This document shows, one piece after another, positions 1 through 6,308 of a stretch of 29,824 bases of DNA; position 1 is the first letter of the stretch, and each line of letters starts with the position of its first letter. Position numbers and translations under genes: made by a program. The stretch covers positions 1 through 29,824 of the forward strand of contig CAZSWT010000044.1 of NCBI GenBank assembly GCA_964611035.1, read 5' to 3'. The notes under the pieces are model-generated. The model was not told the DNA's origin, made no database searches, and saw only the letters and a list, made by a program, of their open reading frames with translations. Source of the stretch: B33-G16 sp964611035 (lineage in GTDB: Bacteria; Desulfobacterota; DSM-4660; Desulfatiglandales; B25-G16).

Positions 1-316
1 TAGTAGAAAGTTTTGAATCCGCCAAATTTTTGGCTTTTCCCATTGGGAATTAAAGGTTTTCTTATTCTTGTGATATTCTCAATGTATTACCAGTTTCCAA
101 AATCCCCAATTTTGATTGAAAAACTTCAGGGACCTAGGTATACATGTATCTAAGATGGCCCTGATTTTCCTATTAAATGCTTACCTGAAGCACTGCTTTT
201 CTGATTGAGTCGAATCTTGCGTCTCGTCTGACCACCTTTTGAGCCTCTGTTTACATTAATAATTCTTGCTTAGAAAACAATATATTTAATGAACCTTGCT
301 ATAAATGGAGGGCAAA
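1..316. other. Intergenic stretch, no gene seen
   Basis: AT-rich sequence without a convincing open reading frame on either strand. A short perfect palindrome, ATACATGTAT, lies at 140-149, too short to interpret. The last bases carry the ribosome binding site of the following gene (GGAGGG at 307-312). I could not pick a convincing promoter. Confidence 0.5.
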
Positions 317-763
317 ATGAAAAGAAAAAAATTGGTTTTTCTAGGTATCTTAATGTTATTTGTGGCTCCCCTTGTATTAGCAGAGGATCAAAAGAAGGAA
401 ATTTCTGTAGATGAGGCAATGAAATACTTTTGTACAACCTGGATAAATCCTGCCTATTATGAAAGCGAGTTTTTTACTGGAATAAAAATAATGAATAAGG
501 ATGGCAAATGGGAATTTTATAGCAATGAAACTTCAAAATCTCCTATGTATATCGGCACATATACAATTGAAAAGAGTTGGATTGATAAGGGCGGCAATGT
601 TTGGCTTCATGTGATTTTCGATGAAGGTGACGCGTTTCCGAAAAAATACGCCTTGGTAAAGATCAGCGACGATGGAAATACATTAGAACTTGTTTATGAT
701 TATAAAGCCTATCCAACTGTAGATCCTGAAACTTGGCCATATTTCATTATGTATAAGAAATAG
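317..763 (+). CDS. Small exported protein of unknown function
   Basis: A 148-residue protein beginning MKRKKLVFLG with a typical Sec signal peptide: a Lys/Arg-rich start, a hydrophobic core, and a likely signal peptidase I site after VLA (about residue 22). The mature part is acidic, rich in aromatic residues, and has repeated strand-like stretches such as FTGIKIMNKDGKWEFY and ISDDGNTLELVYDY, suggesting a small beta-rich periplasmic or secreted domain. An ATG 12 bases upstream is in frame, but GGAGGG overlaps it and sits 4 bases before the ATG at 317, so the later start is preferred. I do not recognise the family. It stands alone, with no obvious operon partner and no clear terminator behind it. 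Confidence 0.75.
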   Translation: MKRKKLVFLGILMLFVAPLVLAEDQKKEISVDEAMKYFCTTWINPAYYESEFFTGIKIMNKDGKWEFYSNETSKSPMYIGTYTIEKSWIDKGGNVWLHVIFDEGDAFPKKYALVKISDDGNTLELVYDYKAYPTVDPETWPYFIMYKK

Positions 764-1157
764 ACTTTTATGATAAGCCTGAATTTCTTAAAGCCTCAAA
801 TTCATTGATATCTCCAACTTATCTGGAAAATGTACACCTTCATCAAAACCTGTGATATCTAAATTCGCAATTCGGAAAACTACAATTGTGTTCTGCTATA
901 CACCTGGACAAATTTGAAGACGAAAAAGTTTAGTATTGTATTTGTATGTTGTAATAAAATCGGATAGAATCCTGCTGTCACCTGTGGCACGTAATCAAAA
1001 CTCAAATATTTTTAAAATAGGTTCTTCGGAGAAAAGCAGTTTTCTTTTTATCATGCAAATTGCAATGTTATACAGTTAGGAAAGTCATAAAACAGACTGA
1101 TTTTTAGAGCAAAGGATATTATTTTTTGTAAGTTAAACAGAAACCATATAATCACTT
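764..1157. other. Intergenic region with repeat copy 1, no gene seen
   Basis: No supported gene. Besides the 102-bp repeat copy at 893-994, its right edge forms one arm of a perfect 9-bp inverted repeat (1143-1151 with 1159-1167) that straddles the inferred left boundary of the integron-like cassette. No complete attC site, attI site or integrase gene is visible here. Confidence 0.5.
893..994. repeat. Diverged 102-bp direct repeat, copy 1
   Basis: Aligns without gaps to 2620-2721. Both copies start CTGCTATAC and end TGGCACGTAA, with the same 93-base distance between these two landmarks. The best conserved core (931-970 against 2658-2697) matches at about 34 of 40 positions by eye, while the rest is much more diverged. 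The two copies bracket the cassette carrying the predicted nuclease gene. No open reading frame is evident within it. Confidence 0.7.
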
Positions 1158-2598
1158 GTTATATGGTCTATCTAAAAAAGGGGTAAATAATGAGTGCAAA
1201 GCCAATAAAACTGATAGGTATGTCAGTGAATGATTTCGATTCATTGCTGAGTTCAGGAAAAGAGCTGTATTTACAACCAGCCAGACTTATCCCCTTCTAC
1301 AAGCCGGGTGACGAGATGGCGATAACGTCGATATTCTTATCTGCGCTTAGGTTAGTGAATGAATTCCGAGATCAGATTTTCAGAACAATTGACTTTAGCA
1401 GAAGTAAGTATCTCCGTATGTATACAGAGGCTGAATTCGTTCTATTTGAGCGAAAACGAGTCGATGGATTGATCATAGTAATTCGATGTAACACAATCAT
1501 AGATGCTCTACTGCTTGAGGTTAAAAATAAAAGTATCGAGCTAAATGAGGAACAGATCCAAGATTACCTCGGAATAGCAAAAGCTTACGGAATTCCTAAC
1601 CTGCTTACTGTCTCTAATCAATTCGTATCGTTCCCAACCCAATCCCCTCTCAATATTCGCACACCGAAACAGGTATCTACCTATCACCTGTCATGGTCCT
1701 TCATTTTAACAATTGCGCACATTCTCTTAGCTGAAAGCGGCAACAATATTTCTGACACTGATCAAGTTGAGATTATGAAGGAAATCGTGGATTATTTTGA
1801 ATCACCTAATTCAGGTATTCTTGGCTTCACGCAAATGAAGCCTGGTTGGGTCGAATTGACTCAAAAAGCGAATGCTGGGACCTCACTTAATATGACAGAT
1901 CCTTGTGTGGAAGATACAGTCTCCAGCTGGTTGCAAGAAGAACGTGATATGGCTCTAATTCTTAGCCGTAAACTTGGTCTTCTTGTTAAATCAGGAAAAA
2001 TAAAATTTAAAAATGATTTATCAGCAAGAGTTAAATATGAAAAGAAGGAGCTTATCAATAATCGATATCTTGGGTCAACTTTACAGATTGACAGAGCAGC
2101 CGCATTCTTAGATATCAGAGCATTTTTTGATCGTAAGAATGTCGAAATGTCCGCCACTTTAAATCCACCTCTTGATAAGAAAACACGAGGTCAAATTTCA
2201 TGGGTTCGCAATCAATTGAAGCAATCCGAAAAGAAGAATCCAGATCTTTTCAATTCGTTATTGCCTGATTTATTTATCGAGATCAACCTCAAATTTGTCA
2301 AGGATCCAATTCGATTACACTTCAATGAGTTAGACTCGGCTGCTGACATGATCGGATCTCGAGAAATTAAGAGTTTCAGCATTATGTTCCTCAAGTATCT
2401 TGGTAGTAAATTTGAGAGCAGGAAAGGAGTAGTACAGATTATTGAAGAAATGCTTGTGAACTATTATCAAGGTGTTCTTCAACACCTTAAGCGTTGGGAG
2501 AAACCAGTCCCACAGATTACAAAAATAGCAGATACTTCAGAAACTATATAACAAGGCAAATACAGCCGACGCAAAAAGTCGCGCGACTGATTTGCGAG
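1158..2598 (+). mobile_element. Integron-type gene cassette carrying one gene
   Basis: The unit starts at G^TTATAT (1158-1164) and ends at the G^TT of the attC-like site (2598-2600). In an integron cassette the first bases come from its own attC core site, so they should be complementary to the R'' box at the far end. Here R'' is ATATAAC (2546-2552), exactly complementary to GTTATAT at the left boundary. The gene starts 32 bases after the boundary and its TAA stop lies inside R'', both typical of cassettes. No integrase gene is present in the window, so this would be a lone cassette or part of an array lacking integrase. The left boundary lies in a 9-bp hairpin (1143-1167), not in a recognisable attC. 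Confidence 0.75.
1190..2551 (+). CDS. Predicted PD-(D/E)XK-fold nuclease-like protein in a gene cassette
   Basis: A 453-residue protein with no signal peptide. Residues about 80-135 carry the signature of a PD-(D/E)XK nuclease core: Glu82, Asp92 in RVDGLI, the E-x-K pair Glu110 and Lys112 in LLLEVKNKS, and a following helix with a Q-x3-Y pattern (Gln122, Tyr126) like that of type I restriction HsdR N-domains. The Gln-Tyr helix is followed by YGIPNLLTVSNQF, the strand expected next. The C-terminal 300 residues are not recognised; they include a Lys-rich segment near 260-290 and a helical end. GGGG at 1180-1183 (in AAAAAAGGGGTAAATAATG) precedes the ATG. The gene is the only one in its cassette. 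Nuclease activity and a role in defence against foreign DNA are inferences; the fold call rests on the motif pattern alone. Confidence 0.72.
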   Translation: MSAKPIKLIGMSVNDFDSLLSSGKELYLQPARLIPFYKPGDEMAITSIFLSALRLVNEFRDQIFRTIDFSRSKYLRMYTEAEFVLFERKRVDGLIIVIRCNTIIDALLLEVKNKSIELNEEQIQDYLGIAKAYGIPNLLTVSNQFVSFPTQSPLNIRTPKQVSTYHLSWSFILTIAHILLAESGNNISDTDQVEIMKEIVDYFESPNSGILGFTQMKPGWVELTQKANAGTSLNMTDPCVEDTVSSWLQEERDMALILSRKLGLLVKSGKIKFKNDLSARVKYEKKELINNRYLGSTLQIDRAAAFLDIRAFFDRKNVEMSATLNPPLDKKTRGQISWVRNQLKQSEKKNPDLFNSLLPDLFIEINLKFVKDPIRLHFNELDSAADMIGSREIKSFSIMFLKYLGSKFESRKGVVQIIEEMLVNYYQGVLQHLKRWEKPVPQITKIADTSETI

Positions 2599-2604
2599 TT
2601 AATG
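2546..2604 (+). repeat. attC: attC-like recombination site
   Basis: A 59-bp site with R'' ATATAAC at 2546-2552 and R' G^TTAATG at 2598-2604. Between them an imperfect stem pairs GCAAAT (2555-2560) with ATTTGC (2590-2595), then CAG, CG and CGC (2562-2573) with GCGCGACTG (2581-2589). The left arm has two extra A residues, after GCAAAT and before CGC, that would be extrahelical in the folded bottom strand. The second lies exactly where classical attC sites such as that of the aadA1 cassette carry the extra base of L'' (GCCG-A-CGC). The apical spacer is short. R' does not fully pair with R'', as expected because TTAATG comes from whatever follows the cassette. Confidence 0.8.
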
Positions 2605-2619
2605 CTTAGGCTTTGATTA

Positions 2620-2721
2620 CTGCTATACTTGGAAACAATTGAAAGGCTGAAATTTTCAAGTATTGTGTTTGTAGTATTGAATAAAATCAAATAGAATCTA
2701 TGTACCCAATCTGGCACGTAA
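2620..2721. repeat. Diverged 102-bp direct repeat, copy 2
   Basis: Second copy of the repeat at 893-994, beginning 22 bases after the attC-like crossover point. Conserved blocks are CTGCTATAC, AGTATTG, AATAAAATC, ATAGAATC and TGGCACGTAA. The same internal spacing in both copies argues against chance similarity of AT-rich sequence. Confidence 0.7.
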
Positions 2722-3374
2722 CCTGAATTGTTCGCTTACCTTTTCCTCCCACAATATATTGTTACAACCCCATGAGTAACATTTGCCTATTAAACAATGC
2801 AGCACCTCTTAAAAAAAGAAACCCAGAAAATAACCCGTATCAGATCCCACCTGTTGGTTTTCAAATAATCGGTATTTTCCATCCGTATTTTCTACCTAAC
2901 AATTCCGTCTTGACTTTTGTTTCCCTTGTGTCATCCTTACTAATAACAAATTTTAAAATTTCTACTATTTATTTTTCCTATGGAGAAACCACTCAAAATG
3001 TGCATGCTGCGCTCCCAACAGGAAGTGGTTGTTCTGTTGGGGGGCTTAATCCTTTTAGAAGACCAAAAACCATCAACCACACCAAACATGGCGAGATAGG
3101 CTAATTGACGAAACGGTAGTTTACAACAGCAAGTTCGAAGTCGTTTAAATTGACGGCTTGATGCGAAACAAAATAACTATTTTCGCTAAACAGGACATGA
3201 AACGATTTAAAAAAATAGGGCATTTGAAATTCCTTAAATGGAGCCTCCATGAGGGTTGATATTACCTGATTGGAGGTCTTCTAATTTCAATGTCTAATGC
3301 TTTAAGTGTTTAATGGGCTTTTTCAAAAAATTACGCCCAAGTCTTTTGGGGGAAATTGTTTTTCTCTTTTCAAA
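2722..3374. other. Long intergenic region, no supported gene
   Basis: About 650 bases without a convincing gene. An open frame at 2772-3104 lacks a ribosome binding site and a recognisable sequence. A hairpin with an 8-bp perfect stem, CCCAACAG and CTGTTGGG, lies at 3014-3041 but has no T-run behind it. Further weak hairpins occur around 3245-3280 and 3313-3340. Its end holds the AGGAGG of the next gene. Confidence 0.5.
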
Positions 3375-3386
3375 TAGGAGGATAAA

Positions 3387-3680
3387 ATGATTATTATTTG
3401 CCATTCGGACTATCCTATACAAAGTGGTAGGGAAGTTGCTAAGCGCTTTTTGGTGTTACCTCGTCTCCCTGAGTATATTAAGGGAAAAGGTAATTATGTT
3501 TATTCCACAACCGAAAAAGGGTATCACAACATTTCCATTTTAGAAGTGGATGATGCTAAGGCCAAAGAAGCATTTGATACCATCACTAAGGCCTATCTCA
3601 AGTTTACCGATGTGCCGGGCTACAGCTACGATATCAGAATATGTCATAAAGTTAGTGAGGCTATCAAATTAATGCAATAG
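3387..3680 (+). CDS. Small conserved protein, ferredoxin-like fold likely
   Basis: A 97-residue protein starting MIIICHSDYP with no signal peptide, preceded by AGGAGG about 6 bases upstream of the ATG. The sequence alternates strands and helices: IIICHSD strand, helix from REVAKRF, NYVYSTTEKGYHNISILEVDD strands, AKEAFDTITKAYLKF helix, then GYSYDIRICHKVSEAI. That beta-alpha-beta-beta-alpha-beta order fits a small ferredoxin-like (dimeric alpha-beta barrel) domain. No catalytic motif stands out and I do not recognise the family. Its own terminator was interrupted by a small mobile element (see 3692-4046). Confidence 0.8.
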   Translation: MIIICHSDYPIQSGREVAKRFLVLPRLPEYIKGKGNYVYSTTEKGYHNISILEVDDAKAKEAFDTITKAYLKFTDVPGYSYDIRICHKVSEAIKLMQ

Positions 3681-3751
3681 CACAAGAAAAGGGTAGAGTC
3701 ATCTGTGGCGAGCCGATCGCTTAACGTGTTGAAAACTTCTTAACATTTGTC

Positions 3752-3787
3752 TCCCTATCGGGTAGAATCTGATAGAGGGATTTTTTT
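3752..3787 (+). terminator. Terminator-like hairpin inside the MITE, left side
   Basis: TCCCTATC (3752-3759) pairs with GATAGAGGGA (3771-3780) with a two-base bulge, directly followed by seven T residues. It lies just inside the left inverted repeat and would end transcription entering from the upstream gene, thereby replacing the function of the terminator the element broke. Confidence 0.6.
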
Positions 3788-3952
3788 GCTCAAAGGACCA
3801 CCTGCAGGGAACATTGGAAAGTAAAGTTTTTGCAATAAGTTATGACGATTCTTTAATCTAACTGCTGTTTTTAGGATTATCAGTAACAAAGCTGCTTAGA
3901 ATTTTTCAGTCAGTATAGCATCTGCCCGTTGCGGAAGATTTCTTCCAGAAAG

Positions 3953-3988
3953 AAAAGGACCGCTGATACTCAGTCAGCAGTCCTTTTT
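3953..3988. terminator. Bidirectional terminator-like hairpin inside the MITE, right side
   Basis: AAAAGGAC (3953-3960) and GCTGA (3962-3966) pair with TCAGC (3974-3978) and GTCC (3980-3983), with A-rich and T-rich flanks on the two sides. It could act in both directions and lies just inside the right inverted repeat. Confidence 0.65.
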
Positions 3989-4108
3989 CACTTTTCTTCA
4001 ACACGTTAAGCGATCGGCTCGTCATCTGTGGCTCTGCCTTTTTTTTGAAAAACACTTATAGTGCAGAAAATTAACAAGGGTGAGTTTTTTAAGAAAAGGA
4101 GGTGTATC

Positions 4109-4555
4109 ATGTTTAAAAAGTTAATGCTTTTGTTGGGAATTCTTTTCATGGTGTTTGCTTTTGCGTATGCGGAAGAAAAATTCACCGTATCAGGAGAAGT
4201 GACTTTTCAATATGATGGGGACATATATATATGTCTGCTTACTATGGAAGGATTTCAAGATTTCCATCGCGCACGGCATGAGCTATCACAATCACCATGC
4301 AAGGTTATACACATGAATGCTGATCTGAAAAAAGCAGGAAAAGTATCGTTTACATTTGATAACGTACCAAAAGGAACCTATTGCGTTTTTACGTACCAGG
4401 ATGTCAATATGAATGGAGAAATGGACTTTGAAGTTTACGAGATTAATGAACCCTGGGGTAGTTATAAGGAAGCTTTCATTGAGGGAAGTCCAACATGGAG
4501 GAAGATTAAATTTGATTTAATGAAAGACATCGCCGGAATTACAATTGAAATGTAA
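4109..4555 (+). CDS. Exported DUF2141-like protein
   Basis: A 148-residue protein with a clear signal peptide (MFKKLMLLLG then a hydrophobic core, probable cleavage after AYA near residue 21). The mature part shows features of the DUF2141 family: a beta strand VSFTFDNVPKGTYCVFTYQD followed by VNMNGEMDFEVYEINEPWG, matching the family's F..lp.G.Ya...f.D.N.NG.lD pattern with the Asp/Asn/Gly turn. AAAGGAGG ends about 5 bases before the ATG at 4109; an in-frame GTG at 4061 is not preferred because it would put extra residues before the signal peptide. A strong terminator follows at 4589. A TATAGT hexamer at 4057-4062 could be a -10 box but no good -35 precedes it. Confidence 0.8.
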   Translation: MFKKLMLLLGILFMVFAFAYAEEKFTVSGEVTFQYDGDIYICLLTMEGFQDFHRARHELSQSPCKVIHMNADLKKAGKVSFTFDNVPKGTYCVFTYQDVNMNGEMDFEVYEINEPWGSYKEAFIEGSPTWRKIKFDLMKDIAGITIEM

Positions 4556-4588
4556 GGTGGTTTTGCGGATACCCCTTCTTAAGTGATA

Positions 4589-4618
4589 AAGCAGGTCCAT
4601 CGCGGGCCTGCTTTTTTT
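4589..4618 (+). terminator. Rho-independent terminator
   Basis: GCAGGTCC (4591-4598) pairs with GGGCCTGC (4604-4611), loop ATCGC, followed by TTTTTTT. It ends the transcript of the DUF2141-like gene. Confidence 0.88.
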
Positions 4619-4915
4619 GGAAATTCCATATATTGTATAGGTACTGTCTATCACTTCGCTTTTGTATACTGCTATTAGTCATAAGCCAGAGCATCTCCAG
4701 AAGCCTTTCCAATACGTTTTGAAACCTTCAATCCAACCATATTTAATATTTGGGCAGAGATGTAATTGATCAGAAAGTAAAATTGCCATTTTTTGGGAAT
4801 GGCTTAACCTACCTACCTTGACAGGACACTCTGATTTTAACCTTTAACATCCCCTCCTACTGCTTTTCAAGCCCTTGGGATTAATTATCCAGGGGCTTTT
4901 TTATGCCTTTGTGGC
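4619..4915. other. Gap between converging genes
   Basis: No open reading frame of note. It contains one further plus-strand terminator-like hairpin near its end (4869-4902) with no plus-strand gene immediately before it. Confidence 0.45.
4869..4902 (+). terminator. Terminator-like hairpin facing the kinase gene
   Basis: AAGCCCTTGG (4869-4878) pairs with CCAGGGGCTT (4889-4898), nine of ten bases, followed by a T-run to 4902. The T-run is on the plus strand, so it works for transcripts coming from the left. On the minus strand the stem would still sit just after the kinase stop codon but lacks a U-tract. Confidence 0.65.
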
Positions 4916-6175
4916 TCATTTGGATAGACGTTTGATTATTGTTTGAGTGAAGTTTTTAAAGAATAGAAGCTGAATATCTTCGGATAATCCATTCAAAAGG
5001 GTAGAACTGATTTTCAGTAAAATACACTCCTCTTTGGTAATAATGCTAGCTGAGCGAGCTTCACCGGTCAGATAGGCCATCTCTCCAAAACATTGTCCCT
5101 TTTCTAAAACAGCCAGCCTTTTTTTCCCCGTTTTGACCACCACTTGACCACTAATCAAAATATAAAAAGAATCGTCTATCTCTCCTTCTTGTATAATCGT
5201 CTCACCCTTCTCAACCTTAACTAAATCACATGCCGAAAGGATCTGGTCAATCTGATTTTCAGTGAAGGTGCTAAAAAAAGGCAGATCTTTGATATAAGTT
5301 AACAACTCGCTGTCATGGGTTTCTTTTGGTATTTCCTTTAAGCTATGTAAGGCCAGCCTCAGATCGTAAGCAAAGTCCATGCTGCACTGATACCGTTGAG
5401 ATGGATCCTTGGCGAGGGCCTTGTTACAAATATCTCCGAATATTGTTGGTAACTCTGGTTTTAATTCCAGAATTGGGGGAGGGTCATTGTTCACAATCTT
5501 AAACATAATAGAGTATTCGTTTTCTCCTTCGAATGCCTTTTTACCGGTGAGAAGTTCATAAAGGACTGAGCCAAGAGAAAAGATATCGTTTCTCTCTGTT
5601 ATAAACTCCTCTTTAACTTGTTCAGGTGACATATAGCTGGGGGAGCCGAATAAACCCTTAACAACAGTTGCGTGACCCCTTTTGATATAGGCGATGCTAA
5701 AATCAGTTATTTTTACCTGACCTGATAGGCTAAGAATGATGTTAGAGGGTTTTATGTCACGGTGAATTACCTGGTTTTGATGGGCATATTCTAAGCCTTT
5801 GCATACATTGAAAATAATCTTGAGTACCCTCTCTATAGGCAAAAGATTATCAGGCTTACAAAATTTCTCTAATGTGGATCCGCCTATATACTCCATGGTA
5901 ATATAACAAAAGTCTTGTTGTAGATCAGCATCGTATATGGTTACAATATTTGGGTGCATAAGACGCCCTGCAGATTGTGCCTCAACAAAAAAACTCTTCT
6001 TATAGGCCTCTATTTCCTCAGGGCCTTTATCATTAGGGAGACGGTAAACCTTAATAGCTACGTGACGTTCAATATAAGGGTCTTTTCCAAGATAAACAGC
6101 TCCCACACTGCCATGCCCTAATTGTTTAAGAATCTGATAGCGGCCTATAGTCTTTAGATTCTGTAAATCAAACAT
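4916..6175 (-). CDS. Ser/Thr protein kinase fused to a cyclic-nucleotide-binding domain
   Basis: A 419-residue protein in two parts. Residues about 11-275 are a Hanks-type kinase: glycine loop GHGSVG (20-25), Lys42 in AIKVY, Glu65, catalytic HRDIKPSN (138-145), DFS at 158-160 in place of DFG, and GSPSYMSPEQ (177-186) as activation segment end. Residues about 298-415 are a cNMP-binding (CAP-like) beta-barrel with phosphate-binding cassette FGEMAYLTGEARSAS (363-377) keeping the Glu and Arg that contact the cyclic nucleotide. No transmembrane segment or PASTA repeat is present, so it is probably cytoplasmic. The layout suggests a kinase gated by a cyclic nucleotide, like a PKG in reverse domain order. 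Ligand and target are unknown. The likely ribosome binding site is weak (GGGG, spacing about 13). Confidence 0.93.
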   Translation of the reverse strand: MFDLQNLKTIGRYQILKQLGHGSVGAVYLGKDPYIERHVAIKVYRLPNDKGPEEIEAYKKSFFVEAQSAGRLMHPNIVTIYDADLQQDFCYITMEYIGGSTLEKFCKPDNLLPIERVLKIIFNVCKGLEYAHQNQVIHRDIKPSNIILSLSGQVKITDFSIAYIKRGHATVVKGLFGSPSYMSPEQVKEEFITERNDIFSLGSVLYELLTGKKAFEGENEYSIMFKIVNNDPPPILELKPELPTIFGDICNKALAKDPSQRYQCSMDFAYDLRLALHSLKEIPKETHDSELLTYIKDLPFFSTFTENQIDQILSACDLVKVEKGETIIQEGEIDDSFYILISGQVVVKTGKKRLAVLEKGQCFGEMAYLTGEARSASIITKEECILLKISSTLLNGLSEDIQLLFFKNFTQTIIKRLSK

Positions 6176-6211
6176 AAATCAATGAGATCCCCTGCAAAAT
6201 TGGTTACATGA

Positions 6212-6239
6212 TTGAATAGTCAAATAATTACCTATTCAA
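6212..6239. promoter_or_regulatory. Inverted repeat upstream of the kinase gene
   Basis: TTGAATAG (6212-6219) and CTATTCAA (6232-6239) are perfect inverted copies 12 bases apart, about 40 bases upstream of the kinase start. It may be an operator; no strong promoter could be placed beside it. Confidence 0.35.
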
Positions 6240-6270
6240 CGAATTAACGACTTAACTAATTTACCTTAAG

Positions 6271-6297
6271 CCTGCCCGCCATCCGGCAGCGGGCTCC
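6271..6297. repeat. GC-rich REP-like palindrome
   Basis: GCCCGC (6274-6279) pairs with GCGGGC (6289-6294) over a loop containing CATCCGGCA. It shares its core with the palindromes at 10479, 15531 and 27789 and stands out from AT-rich surroundings. It lies between the lipoprotein stop and the kinase start. Confidence 0.6.
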
Positions 6298-6308
6298 TTC
6301 GCCCTTTT

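Larger units (their letters stand above)
3698..4032. mobile_element. 311-bp MITE-like element with 12-bp target duplication
   Basis: A perfect 24-bp inverted repeat closes the element: 3710-3733 begins GAGCCGATCGCTTAACG and 3997-4020 is its exact complement. The 12 bases GTCATCTGTGGC occur immediately outside on both sides (3698-3709 and 4021-4032), a clean target site duplication, so the insertion is probably recent. There is no transposase reading frame inside, so it must be moved in trans. The CCGATC-CTTAA pattern in the ends together with a 10-13 bp duplication recalls the IS4 family; that assignment is inference. The interior carries two terminator-like hairpins. Confidence 0.88.
3692..4046 (+). 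terminator. Rho-independent terminator split by an insertion
   Basis: The left arm GGTAGAG (3692-3698) and the right arm CTCTGCC (4032-4038) with eight T residues after it (4039-4046) would form a standard terminator for the preceding gene if the 311-bp element and one copy of its 12-bp duplication were removed. The reconstructed loop is about 10 bases. The insertion lies in the loop and left the two arms more than 330 bases apart. Confidence 0.75.

Noticed and set aside
980..1000. TGGCAC in both 102-bp repeats and near 24255 as sigma54 promoter -24 elements
   Set aside because: None has TTGC at the required spacing for a -12 element.
2772..3104. Open reading frame of 110 codons on the plus strand
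   Set aside because: No ribosome binding site, no recognisable family or compositional signature, and it ends inside a region of hairpins. It looks like chance open frame in intergenic DNA.
2599..4109. A second cassette after the attC-like site
   Set aside because: A following cassette beginning TTAATG should end with CATTAAC and a stem like the first; no such site was found before the gene at 4109.
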